Of a stretch of 64,000 nt of DNA, positions 45,223 through 55,460 are shown piece after piece. Location of the stretch: NCBI GenBank assembly GCA_963383645.1, contig OY726571.1:78780476-78844475 (forward strand), in the 5' to 3' direction. The stretch's first letter is position 1; every line of letters starts with the position of its first letter. The notes beneath the pieces are model-generated. The model was not told where the DNA came from. It did no database searches and saw only the letters and a program-made list of their open reading frames with translations. This DNA is from Muscardinus avellanarius (taxonomy: Eukaryota; Chordata; Mammalia; Rodentia; Gliridae). Position numbers and translations under genes: made by a program.

Positions 45223-46301
45223 TATTTGGTCCAGGTTCTAGCCAAGAAAATGGCGAGCGGGTTGATGAGCATCATTTCTGAGTAGAAATGTAAGAGACCA
45301 GGTGCCACTTCTATTCTCTTGCTTCCCTTTTGACAGTCACCACCATGTCACATAGTGATACAGTGCCCCAGACTGACACCCTGAGCCATTCTCTAGAGAC
45401 AGTTGCCGAGCTGTGAGTGTGCTAGAAACGTGAAGGTTTGTTGCCACCAAAACACTGTGGCTGCTATTGCAACGTAGCACCGTTGCTTGTTGCTGCTAAT
45501 TACTGCGCACATAGAGTTAATCCATACAGTGCGCTCTCCGTTCCTCAGCCTCTTCTCCAGTGGGCTTGTTGACAATAGCTGTATCACTTGGGTCAACTAT
45601 CTCTTCTGTACCATACTTTCCAAACATCATCCCTTATATCCCTAGCTCTCTTTGATTGATATTTTGTTTGAAACGACTCTGCAGCTCCATAGTTTGGGCT
45701 GTCTCTCAGTACACACACCCTACTTTCTCTCCTCACCCAGGTTGGGTTGCACAGTTTATCCTTCTAATCCCTTTCCTATCCACAATCGCAACTTATTTTC
45801 CCTTTATTTCTTCTTGGCAGAGCTCTAGCCTATGTTAAATTCAACTTTTTTGAAGTATATTTTTGAAGAGGCCAATCAGTTCAGGTGGAGAACAACATGG
45901 ACTCTTTAGAGTGGGTCTTAATTATTATCTAATTATTCCTAGCATATACACTCCCAAGTTCTTTGACTCTCATCCTGTACTGGATGAGCATTTTGTGCCT
46001 TCTCCCTTTTTTTATTGGGAAAATATGGCCAATCAGGAAAACACTCCCACACACTTTCACTACCAAATCTACCAGCTGACTGGCATCTTTACCTCTGTTT
46101 GGTCTTTTCTGCCTACGTCAGATGAACTAGTCCTGCTCCTATCCAAGGACAATTTTATCATTTGTGCATTAGATTCTGTTTTTTTTTTTTTTTGCCTCTT
46201 CAAAATTATTCCTTCTTCAACTGTCTCACTTTCATCTGCATTATAAATTTCTCCTGTGTCACTGGATCATCCCATCAGCATAAAAACATGCTCTAATATT
46301 T

Positions 46302-46503
46302 TTTTCTTTTTCTTTTTGTGGTACTGGAAATGGAAACGAGGGACGTTCTACCTCGAGCTACACCTACAGCCTAATTTTTATTTTTTGTTTAGAAACAGTT
46401 GCAAAGGGCCTCACTAAGTAGCCAAGGCTGTTCACAAATCACAATCCTCCTGTTTCAGCCTCCCAACTGATGGGATTACAAGCATGTGCAACCAGGCCCG
46501 GCT
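46302..46503 (-). mobile_element. B1-dID SINE
   Basis: T-rich tail, GGTACTGGAAATGGAAACGA, CTCGAGCTACACCTACAG, TTTAGAAACAGTTGCAAAGG and head TGTGCAACCAGGCCCGGC. Inserted into the LINE relic. Confidence 0.92.
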
Positions 46504-46663
46504 TGATATTTTCTATACTAAAAAAAAAAAAAAAAAAACAGACATATTTGGTAAACACGTACATTCCTACGGCTATCTTCCCATTCCTCTGATCCTCTCT
46601 CTTAAAGTCATATAATGGGCTATGCACCGGCCTTTTCCTTTTTGCTCCTCCAGTTAGAGATTA

Positions 46664-46687
46664 CACACACACACGCACACACACATG
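46664..46687. repeat. (CA)n microsatellite, imperfect
   Basis: ACACACACACACGCACACAC with one G interruption. Confidence 0.9.
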
Positions 46688-47201
46688 CGTCAAGATCTCC
46701 TCAACTTCCATGTAGCCATGTGTAAATATCAGTTTTCTATTTCTATTCTGCTCCATTATTTGACAGAGTTGACCACTTCAATACTTCCGATAAATTGAAA
46801 TATTTTCTTTACTGGGATTCTAAGTCATCACACTGTTTATTCTTTCTATCTCTATCATTTCTGGATCAGTTTTTCCCCCCCTCTTCTTCTAAACCTCTTG
46901 CCAGGTTGGTATGACCTAGGGCTTCACTTTTGTTTACTTTTATCTTCCCACAGATTTCTATACCATCTCTTTTTCTTACATGGCATTAAAAAAAGTGACT
47001 AGATCACAATATGTCATCACCCCCGATTCCATATTCAACACCAATGCAGATACACAATTTTAGAAAAGTTCAGTTATAAGGAGCACAGAATATGAGTATG
47101 ACCAGACTTAGTATTATTTTACTTTTCATTCTGTCAACTAGTATTCAAGAAAACTTTTGCCATACTAACTGAAAAGTGAGTGCTTAAAATGTTTTAATTC
47201 A

Positions 47202-47383
47202 GCCGGTCATGGTGGCGCACGCTTGTAATCCCCGTGCTTGGGAGGCGGAGACAGGAGGATCATGCTGGTTCGAAGCCACCTTCGCTGTCTTAAAAGACCC
47301 TGTTTCCAAATAAAAATAAATATATAAAATGGGTCTGGGAGTGTAGCCCGGAGGTAGAAGGGTTTCCAGGAACCCCAGTACCA
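47202..47383 (+). mobile_element. B1-dID SINE, short-B1 subfamily, with (CA)n tail
   Basis: GCCGGTCATGGTGGCGCACG, TTCGCTGTCTTAAAAGACCC, GTCTGGGAGTGTAGCCCGGA and TTTCCAGGAACCCCAGTACC, followed by (CA)11. Left flank AAAATGTTTTAATTC recurs after the next SINE. Confidence 0.95.
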
Positions 47384-47404
47384 CACACACACACACACAC
47401 ACAC
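47384..47404. repeat. (CA)n microsatellite grown from a SINE tail
   Basis: About ten CA units where the poly-A tail should be. Confidence 0.96.
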
Positions 47405-47426
47405 TACAACAAAACTTGAATTATTT

Positions 47427-47642
47427 GCCGGGCGTGGTGGCGCACGCTTGTAATCCCTGCGCTTGGGAGGTTGAGACAGGAGGATCGCACAGGTTCAAAG
47501 CCAGCCTCAGCTACTGAGTGAGGCTCTCAGCAACCTCGTGAGACCCTGTTTCCAAATAAAATATAAAATAGGTCTGGGAGTATAGCCTGGAGGTAGAAAG
47601 CCTCTGGGTTCCACCCCCAGTACCATTAAAAAAAAAAAAAAA
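47427..47642 (+). mobile_element. B1-dID SINE, long form, young
   Basis: GCCGGGCGTGGTGGCGCACG, TCAGCTACTGAGTGAGGCTC, TCAGCAACCTCGTGAGACCC, GTCTGGGAGTATAGCCTGGA, TTCCACCCCCAGTACC and 15 A. It is the best full-length long-form copy in the window and serves as a local reference. It is followed by AAGTTTTAATTC, the same flank that precedes the SINE at 47202. Confidence 0.96.
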
Positions 47643-47815
47643 GTTTTAATTCTTTTTTTGGTTTTTAAGGTAACAGAATACCTAGAAAGATGAGAACTCG
47701 GGTATCCCCACAGTTCTGAAAGCGCCCAGGCTAAACCTAGTAATTTATCTCACTTTGTTCTTCAGAGACTAGCTTTAAGATTTTAGGGTCGGTTTCTTTC
47801 TTTCTTTCTTCCTCT

Positions 47816-48040
47816 ATTCATTTATTTACTTACTTACATTTATTTGTTTATTTATTTATGGTACTGGGGCATTCTACCTCTGAGCTGCACTCCCAGCCCT
47901 AACTTATTTTTATTATTGATTCAGAGTCTCACGAGGTTGATGAGAGTCTGACCACTCACGGAGGCTGTTCTCGAACCTGCGATCCTGTTGTCTCAGCATC
48001 CAAAGTGCTGGGATTACAGGAGAGTGGCATCATGCCTGGC
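47816..48040 (-). mobile_element. B1-dID SINE with internal ID deletion
   Basis: A (TTTA/CTTA)n tail, then GGTACTGGGGCATTCTACCT (the usual ATGGAACCCAGG segment is deleted), CTGAGCTGCACTCCCAGC, ATTCAGAGTCTCACGAGGTT and head GTGGCATCATGCCTGGC. Confidence 0.9.
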
Positions 48041-48426
48041 CATAAGGCTCTTTTTCTGGTGTTACTTTCTATGCTAGAACCCTTTTCATTTATTTGCCTG
48101 AACACAGATACGGTCCTCATTCTTTCTCTTTCTACCAAACTTTCCCCACAGCTCTGGGGACTACAAAGTATCTACGATATAAGAGCCTGTAATTTTGAGA
48201 CAAAAGATAATTAAATTATTAAATTACTTAAGTTATTAAATTATTATTTAAATAATAAAAGAAAGAAAAGAATATATTGTTTAAAGCCTGGGCCTCTGAA
48301 TGTTAATTTTAAAATTTCACGTCAGTCTCTACTCTGCAGTAGAATGTTTTAAACTTTTTTTTTTTTTTTTGTATTTCCATCGAAACACTTGTGCAAGCCA
48401 AGAAAATGATTTAAAGTTGCAACATT

Positions 48427-48520
48427 GGGTTGGGGATGTGGCTCATGTTAGAACATTTGCATGAAATGTGCAGGCTGTGAATTCGATTCTTAGCACCACC
48501 ACCATCAATAAAAATCAAAT
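48427..48520 (+). mobile_element. ID SINE monomer
   Basis: GGGTTGGGGATGTGGCTCAT, AACATTTGCATGAAATGTGC and TTCGATTCTTAGCACCACCA, with A-rich tail ATAAAAATCAAAT. It directly abuts the B1-dID that follows. Confidence 0.82.
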
Positions 48521-48737
48521 TTGTTGGGTATGGTGAAGCACACCTGTAATTCTAGTACATGGGAGGCTCAGACAGGAAGGTCATAGGTTTGAGGCCAGCT
48601 TCAGCAATTTGGTGAGATCCTTTTTTTTTTTTTAAATAAAAAGGGCTGGAGATGTAGCTCAGAGGTAGAATACCCAAGGGATCAAAACAAAACAACAAAA
48701 CAAAAACAATAACAACAACCGAAAAAAAAAATAACAA
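48521..48737 (+). mobile_element. B1-dID SINE
   Basis: GTTGGGTATGGTGAAGCACA...GAGGCTCAGACAGGAAGGTC, GGTGAGATCC with a T run in the linker, GCTGGAGATGTAGCTCAGAG, then a long A/C-rich tail (CAAAACAACAAAAC...). The ID part is cut short. Confidence 0.9.
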
Positions 48738-50529
48738 AGCGAATATGGTGAACAGTTATCTAGGATGTTGGAGGTTGTATTAATGATATTTGCAGAGAGC
48801 ATTTACAATGGGAGGGATGGGAAACGGTCCATTTGAATGAATCATTTTTCCAAAGACATTAGCTGCCTCATCTAAATAGCAATGAGATCAAACTTAATGG
48901 GCTTTGTAAGAACCTGGTAGGTGCCCCGTCCTATCATTTCCCTTCCTCTGTATCTTTACAAAGGTGGAGGAGTGTGAAGAACCCTTTAGAAGTTCTTTTT
49001 CTTTTGCATTGTTAGGAACTTTGCAGGCTCCTGCACCTGTGACTTCTCCCATTTCTAGGACAACGCAAACCCTCTCATTATATTAGTGCCTGTTTTCACT
49101 AATACTCGGATTTCACACTCATGTGTGATCCCCTCTTCTGGAAAATACTCTTTCTGACTCTCCAGTCACATGAAGCTCTCTGTTCTTCCAAGTTCTTAGC
49201 TAATACATCTCCCCTTTCGTAACACGGATGAAATGAACTGCTCCAATCTAGGAGACTTTTCTCTTGGTGCCACAGTCAGTTACGCATGTGACCAAACTGA
49301 GCCATCCAATGTTTTTCCCAGTGTTATTCCAACTAGAAACAGGTGGCTTCATGTGCTTTTGTTTTCCTGCTACTTAGAGAAAGCTGCTCTGGGAGCGGAG
49401 TGCCACACCATGAGAGGCTGCTCTGAAGCGGGCTCAGTGTAGTTGAGTCGATGGCCAGCTAAAGCACTCTGCTTCCTGCATTACCTGAGCCTTCCAATAA
49501 ATCCAGTTTTCACTTATACTAGTTTTAAGTTTCTGTCGCAACTAAGATTAATTTCTAGCTTTTGTTTTTATATACCATCAGATATGAAAACTTGTGGCAG
49601 AAGGGGTGGTCCTTTTATTCTTTCCTCTCCGTCTTCTTAGAGCTATCATAATAATTGAGGGTACATGGAAGGAGTAACTCTGGGCAATGGATCACCATCA
49701 GTCACATTCAAAACTGCTCACTGTCATTCCTATCCCTTTCCTGCTGTCTCCTCCTGCTCTCTTTCATAGTTCTTGAGTCCCTGGCTACAGATGGGAAGGA
49801 CTTGACCCAAGATGCTATTATCATGGCGTGTATGCCCCTGGACACAGTTTTTAGTCCAAGAAATGCACGTATAACTCAAGCCAGCCCAATAAGGGCCTTT
49901 CCAAGCTTTTTTTCAAGTTGAGTCAGAAAATTCTGAAAAGGTACCACTTTACCTCTTGAACCACAGAATTGCTGTTGTATCCACTGTTATGCCATTTTCC
50001 TACAGAGTTGAGAAAGTGCACTGCTAGTGAAAGAGAGTTGGGCCAACAGGTGAGGAGGACAGGGATTCTTTCTAGGTATTTTTAGGGACCCATGTCTACA
50101 GATCCCACATTGGCAAGAGCACATCTCATGTGGCAAAGAGGTCTCTGCTTTGGCTTTCATCCATTGAATGAGGAATTCCAACTCTCTCTAGAGAGCTAGT
50201 GGCCACTTCTGCAGGCTTCAAACTTTCAAAAACCCTCCAAAGTTCAGAATTCTAATGGGCCTTTGTCCAGGTCTCCTCATCCCAAAGGGAAAGGTCCCAT
50301 TGTCCCAGCCACATGATGATCTTTACTTGACCACCTACCCTGGCTGGGTCATTTCCCTGCTCAGGTGTTTGACTGTTGTGGTTTCTAAGCCAGGTAAGGC
50401 CCAGGTTTTGTTTCCCCATCTTGCAGAATGTGGAATCTTGGTGGGCCACTGTAGAAGCCCTGTAGCTTTCATATGTGGTTGTCACGGGCTGTCTATCTTG
50501 TTCCCTTCTTACCATGAACTTTTTATGCA
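48738..50529. other. Unassigned sequence with old retroelement-like stretches
   Basis: 49200-49560 (GCCACAGTCAGTTACGCATG, GTGTTATTCCAACTAGAAAC, TGAGCCTTCCAATAAATCCA, AAGTTTCTGTCGCAACTAAG) and 49760-49930 resemble parts of an old mammalian LINE or LTR 3' region, family not resolved. Small open frames (49233-49442, 49655-49921, 50252-50593) are unsupported. Confidence 0.4.
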
Positions 50530-50722
50530 ATGGTAGTTCCCAAAGGGAGGTCCCAGGTCCTGCATCATCAATAACACCTTGGAACTTGTTCAAAATGTCG
50601 TTTCTTTGGCTCTACCCTGGAACTTCTTAGCCAAAAACATTAGTTTGGGGCCCAAGAATCTGTGTTTTTCCAGTTGTCTGAGTGATTTTAATATATGCGA
50701 CAGCTTGAAAACTGTAGTTGAA
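50530..50722 (+). mobile_element. MER5A hAT MITE
   Basis: TAGTTCCCAAAGGGAGGTCC, CTGCATCATCAATAACACCT, GGAACTTGTTCAAAATG, GGCCCAAGAATCTGTGTTTT and TTGAAAACTGTAG run in the order of full-length MER5A, including both inverted ends. Confidence 0.82.
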
Positions 50723-52265
50723 TATCAGGCTCATTTCACAATGGCCACTGGATAACATTGTCTCCTTAGTTCTGAACTCCCAGCACTTCTCAGTAGAAGT
50801 ATGTACCTTCTACTGGTATACTTTCTCAATTTGCCAGTTTTAAATGCTGTGAGTTTTAACAATTCTACCAGAGGCTGTCAAGGCTGGGACCTACCCAGCA
50901 ACTGAACTGAAGGCTAGTTCAATTTAGAATTCTTCCACTTGCCTCTAAATGAATCCTGACTAATATACCTGAAACATTGAGTTTGTACCTGAGGGAAATG
51001 TATTTTTATTAACATTATTAATAATGGTTAGTACCACATAATTGCATCCTACATCACTACTTACAAAGAGCTTTCCTCTGCTACTTTATCTGATTGTAAC
51101 AAGAGAGGTGTGAGAGGTTGATTTTCCTTGTAGATGCCTATAGCTTTCCACATCTCCAATAATATTTCCTTTTTTTTTTGTACAGTGAAGTGAAACATAA
51201 TCATGTGAAATAAGGTAGAAATGTCTCATTCTCAGGACTGCAAGATGCTCTTATTCTTTCATTTTCCTTAATTGAAACTTGCTCCTGTAATCTTGGGAGG
51301 ACTGAGGAGATAAAGAGCTGTCCTCTGACTTCCTTGGAGACCCTTTCTGCAGGATGTGCTGTCACTCGGATGACACAATCTATCCACAAAGCATATGACA
51401 GGATTCAATGACAACACTCTCCGTGTTCTCTCTGGGTGTGTGTGCGGTTTCCAGGTGACACACTCGATCCCATCTTTTTGGCAGTACTCACATTCAATAC
51501 CAATCACGGCTCTCAACTAACTGTAACTTACATCAGCTGTTAAGACAGATGAACAGATTATTTTTCCAGGGCACGGTTGCCTTGCTTTGGGGTTCCACTC
51601 TTGGTTTCTGTGTCTTTAAAACTAAAATTTTAAAGACAGTCTTTATACTCGTGGCTGTTTTCATTGTAGCATTTCCAGCCAATCAACATGAAAACATTTG
51701 TCTAAATATCTGAGATTGGTATTAATTTTAATAACGGGGAGGAGAAAAAAAAACATAAGACATAGTTTCATTCATTGCATCAATGTCCACGAGTCGGTCT
51801 CTTAGTTTGGGTTTTGCAGATTCTGAAAGTGAGGTGGGAATTCTTGTGAAAGTGATTCATTGAGGGGAGAGTGCTCTCAGAAGAATCCTGTGAGGGAGTG
51901 AGGTAAGGAGAGGAAAGAAGGTAGGCAAAGAAATGGTGTCAGGGAACACCTAGATTCAGATTGCTTCCTTTGCAGAACCCTGGAAGATGACTCGTACGGG
52001 GTTTGTCCTACATGGAAGAGAGGGTGGGGCAGATTGCTGTTTATATGAGTTGGCCATTGGCTACGGGTTGCCTCCAGAGGGGAGGGCATGCTAAGCTGTA
52101 CATCTAAAGGGAGTTTGTCCCCATTAGCCAAAGGGTAGAACCTCTGGAGAAGATTGTAGGTCTGGAGTGTCAGCACCTGACACCTGCTGCATTTGATTGA
52201 CGCGATGAGCCCGGTCAAGAGGAATCAGGGCCACAAAAGCACCGTGTATATGAAGAATAATTACT
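50723..52265. other. Unassigned sequence
   Basis: No gene or clear repeat. Overlapping antisense open frames at 51201-51516 and 51877-52218 do not look like conserved proteins. Confidence 0.45.
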
Positions 52266-52269
52266 AACG

Positions 52270-52445
52270 GTTCTAATAATGATGGTGATGTTAATAATAG
52301 CTAATTATTACACATTATTTAATATATGTTCATGCTATTTTTACTGTTTCACATATTTGAATCACGTAACTTTTACCACACTTCTGTGAGATAGGTAATA
52401 TTATTAGCCCCATTGTAGGGCTGAGGAAGATGAATGGGATTCAAG
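52270..52445 (+). mobile_element. MIR fragment
   Basis: AATAATAGCTAATTATTACA, CACTTCTGTGAGATAGGTAA, TATTATTAGCCCCATTGTAG and GGCTGAGGAAGATGAATGGG follow the MIR order. Confidence 0.7.
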
Positions 52446-52599
52446 AGAATGTAGAAAATAAAGGCCAACAAGTTGCAGGCACATTGGAAAAAAATAATTT
52501 TAGACTACGTGTCTACGGAGGAAAGAATAGGCTGAACCTGGTGATTATGTGGAAGGTATATTTCAGATAGAAGTGGTTCCAACGTGTAAAAGTTGGGAG

Positions 52600-52745
52600 G
52601 TACACTGATAATAATGATGATATCAGTAACACTTTACCATTTGTAGTTCACAAAATACTTCCATGAGAGTCTAATTAAAACTCCATAGTGACCCGATGAA
52701 ATAAGGATTTGGATTCTCCATGCCACAGAAGTAAAAATGAATAAT
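52600..52745 (+). mobile_element. MIR/L2-like fragment
   Basis: CACTTTACCATTTGTAGTTC, ACAAAATACTTCCATGAGAG and CCATAGTGACCCGATGAAAT resemble the acttt-catttgcaaagc...ccctatgaggtagg series. Weak. Confidence 0.45.
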
Positions 52746-52883
52746 TAGTGTTAAGTATCAACTTATTGATCTCAGAGGGATGTCCTAGCTAGGCCTCTAG
52801 ACAAGATCTTTGCTGCCTAGACAGAACTTTCAAATACCATAAGTAAAAGCAGAAAATTTTGAATAAGTTTGAAGACTAGTACA

Positions 52884-53247
52884 GATTAAGCTGTGTCTCC
52901 TTAAGATTTGTGTTTTGAAGCTGCAATCCCCAATGTGGATGGATTTGGAGATACAGCCCTCATGAAGTCATTAAGTTTAAACAAGGTCATATGTGTGGGC
53001 CCTAACTGAATCTGACTGGTGTTCTCATAAGAAGAGAAAGAGACACCAGAGATGGACTTGAACAGAGAAAAAGCTTTGGGAGGATACTTTGCGAAGTTGG
53101 CCATTTGCTGTCTAGGTGAGGAACTTAATCAGTTGGTGCTTTGATCTTGGACTTTCAGTCTCCAGAACTGTGAGGAAATAAATTTCTGTTGTTTAAGCAG
53201 CTGAGTCTGTAGGATTTTCTTATCGCAGCCCTAGCTAACAAATACAA
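52884..53247 (+). mobile_element. MLT1-type LTR
   Basis: TTTTGAAGCTGCAATCCCCA, GGAGATACAGCCCTCATGAA, CTGGTGTTCTCATAAGAAGA, GGACTTTCAGTCTCCAGAAC and TTTCTGTTGTTTAAGCAGCT run in MLT1 order. Confidence 0.8.
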
Positions 53248-53356
53248 AGACCATTATTAAAAAGACTCAATGACCAAAGTATTATCACTAAGTATACACA
53301 CCATTGAACTTCAAAATATAGCTGATCCATATATACAGACTAACCTAATATACTAT

Positions 53357-53945
53357 GGTAGTTTTTTGGGGCGTCATAATAAAGTACCATGGAGGGAGTG
53401 GCTTAAACAACAGAAGTCTACTTTCTCACAACTCTGGAGAGTGGGAGCTCATGATCCAGGTGTCATCAGCGTTGATTATTCCCAAGGCCTCTCCTTGGCT
53501 TGAAGCCTATCTTCTCCCTGTGATTTCCTATGGTCTTCTGTCTATGGGTATCTGTGTCCTAATCTTCCCTTATGAAGACACTGATCATACTCAGTGTTTA
53601 TTCTAATGACCTGTTTTTATTTTTATTTTTATTTTTTATTTTTTTGATACTGAGGGTGGAACCCAGAGGCTTTCTACATCTGGGCTATACTCCCATACCT
53701 ATTTTATACTTCATTTGGAAACAGGGTCTCACTAAGTTGCTGAGAGCCTCACTGAGTAGCTGAGGCTGGCTTCGAACCTGCGCAATCCTCCTGTCTCAGC
53801 CTCCCAAGTGCTGGGATGACAAGCGTGCGCCACCTCGTGCCGCTCTATAATGACCTGTTTTTAACTCATTCTCTTCTTTAAAGACCTTGTCTCCAACTCC
53901 AGTTGCATTCAGAGTCACTAGGAGTTAGGACTTTCACACATGGAA
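53357..53945 (-). mobile_element. MLT1-type LTR (antisense), split by a SINE
   Basis: CGTCATAATAAAGTACCATG, GTGGCTTAAACAACAGAAGT, CAACTCTGGAGAGTGGGAGC, TCCTTGGCTTGAAGCCTATC and, after the SINE, TTTAAAGACCTTGTCTCCAA and GAGTTAGGACTTTCACACAT, the reverse-complement MLT1 order. It faces the plus-strand MLT1 110 bases away. Confidence 0.75.
53620..53847 (-). mobile_element. B1-dID SINE with target-site duplication
   Basis: T/A-rich tail, GATACTGAGGGTGGAACCCA, GGAAACAGGGTCTCACTAAG, TCCTGTCTCAGCCTCCCAAG and head GCGCCACCTCGTGCCGC. Flanked by TAATGACCTGTTTTTA at 53604-53619 and 53848-53863, an exact 16-bp duplication. Confidence 0.96.
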
Positions 53946-55414
53946 AATGTCTGTGACCCTGATTGTTCCTCAAAAAAACTCAAAGTGCTTTCTAGAGGTA
54001 AGATGTCCCTATCTTGGAAAATGAGCTGCAGGTGTTTCCTTTGGTAGTTTTCATCTTGCTTTGTGACACGTGTCTTTACTAAGAACTCCACATTTGATTG
54101 TATCAGGGGCTCATCAGGGGCTATATAAATTGTATTCCAGAGGAACTCTCCCCAAAAGCACAGCTTTAAATTGAGCTGGACTAATAAACCCCAATTCTCC
54201 CTTTATTTTACTGAAATTAAATTCATAACACACAGATATAGAAGAGAGAAGCAGAGGGAAAAGCAGAGAAAGAGAGAGGTGGAAGCTAAGGCATGATGGA
54301 GTAATGGAGCTCAGGGCTACAAATTCCTTCTGTGCTGAAGTTTTTTCTCACTGTCCTCAGCTCCCTCCCCCAGAGTTCCTTAGTTTTGATTTTTATCATT
54401 AGTGTCTGGTCATGTTAAGCAGAGGGGAGGCACTCGTAGGAAATCTGACTTCAGGAGAAAAGGATAAGCCAAAGCATTCCCTCCTCTCTTCTTCTCTGGT
54501 TTGGTACCTCTGACAGAAGCTGTATTACTGTCTTGATTCCAGCACTAGCTCTACAGCTCCTCCTTTGATTGTTTCTTGTCTCACTGTGCAGACTCACAAT
54601 GTTTCATGCCCCTTGGGTGCTCATGCCTGTGGATTCTAGGAAGAGTGTCTCCTCCCTAGTTTTTCCTGTGCTCAGCTTGAGAGCTGACTTGCCCTTCTTA
54701 ATGGGACCCACCATCCTTTGTTGAGTTTCTTACCTTTTTCATCACTCAGGGAACCAATTCCTATATTAAATTCCTTCTATTTGAAATCCCTAGAGTAATT
54801 TCTGTTTTCTTGATGGAACCATAGTGAGATAAATTCTACAAGAGATATTACTCTCTATTGTACCCCAAGAAAAGAAAAGATGAAAAAGATGAATAGTATT
54901 CTGCTTCCAATCATATTGCAAACCTAGCTTTGGAGATTTCTTTCCTTTCCCATGTGGTCTTTGATATATATTTATTATTTGAGACAGCCTGAGAATGTCT
55001 CTGATCCTGGCAACCTGAGAAAGTCTAGCATAATCTAGACAACACCTATAATGGAACAGAGTTCTTATTTTTAAAAGGCAAATCATACTATCACAAAAGA
55101 GTTTAGAAGAAGATTCTAGTAGCAGTCTTTGTGGATGTTTATCCCATCTTCCCATTTATTTGGAATTCTTAGATTGATCCCGTAGAAAAGGCATGCTTTG
55201 GTTAGTATGTAGACTTATTACATGGCTGCTATATTTCATAACCCTACTCAAACAATGGAGACAGTCAAGGTCATTCTTTATCCATATTCCCATAAAAAAC
55301 TCAAGGTTAACCTCGCAGTTATTGTTTCATCAGAGCCCCTGAAAAATCTTGAATGGCAACCTGATTGGAGGGTATAGATGAGTGTGGGAAAAGACATATA
55401 TAATTTTTGAAAAC
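53946..55414. other. Unassigned sequence
   Basis: No gene recognised. 54060-54220 (GGGGCTATATAAATTGTATT, GAGCTGGACTAATAAACCCC) has an LTR-like end; the 121-codon antisense frame 54790-55155 has no domain. Confidence 0.45.
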
Positions 55415-55460
55415 CCATAGGTGATTCTGATACATGTTCAGTACTGAGAAATACTGGTAT
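55415..55460 (+). mobile_element. MER5A end fragment
   Basis: ATAGGTGATTCTGATACATG followed by TTCAGTACTGAGAAATACTG matches the 3' end of MER5A (aggtgattctgatgca...tgagaaccactg). Short. Confidence 0.5.

Larger units (their letters stand above)
44900..47060 (+). mobile_element. Probable ancient LINE (L2/CR1-like) relic, interrupted by a SINE
   Basis: Pyrimidine-rich sequence. The piece ATTATTTGACAGAGTTGACC (46754-46773) followed by ACTTCAATACTTCC matches the position of reverse-transcriptase motif A in L2/CR1-type elements (FD-VDH). Later phrases CTTTTATCTTCCCACAGA and ATGTCATCACCCCCGATTCC fit the same family. Boundaries and family are uncertain, especially upstream of 45600. Confidence 0.35.
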
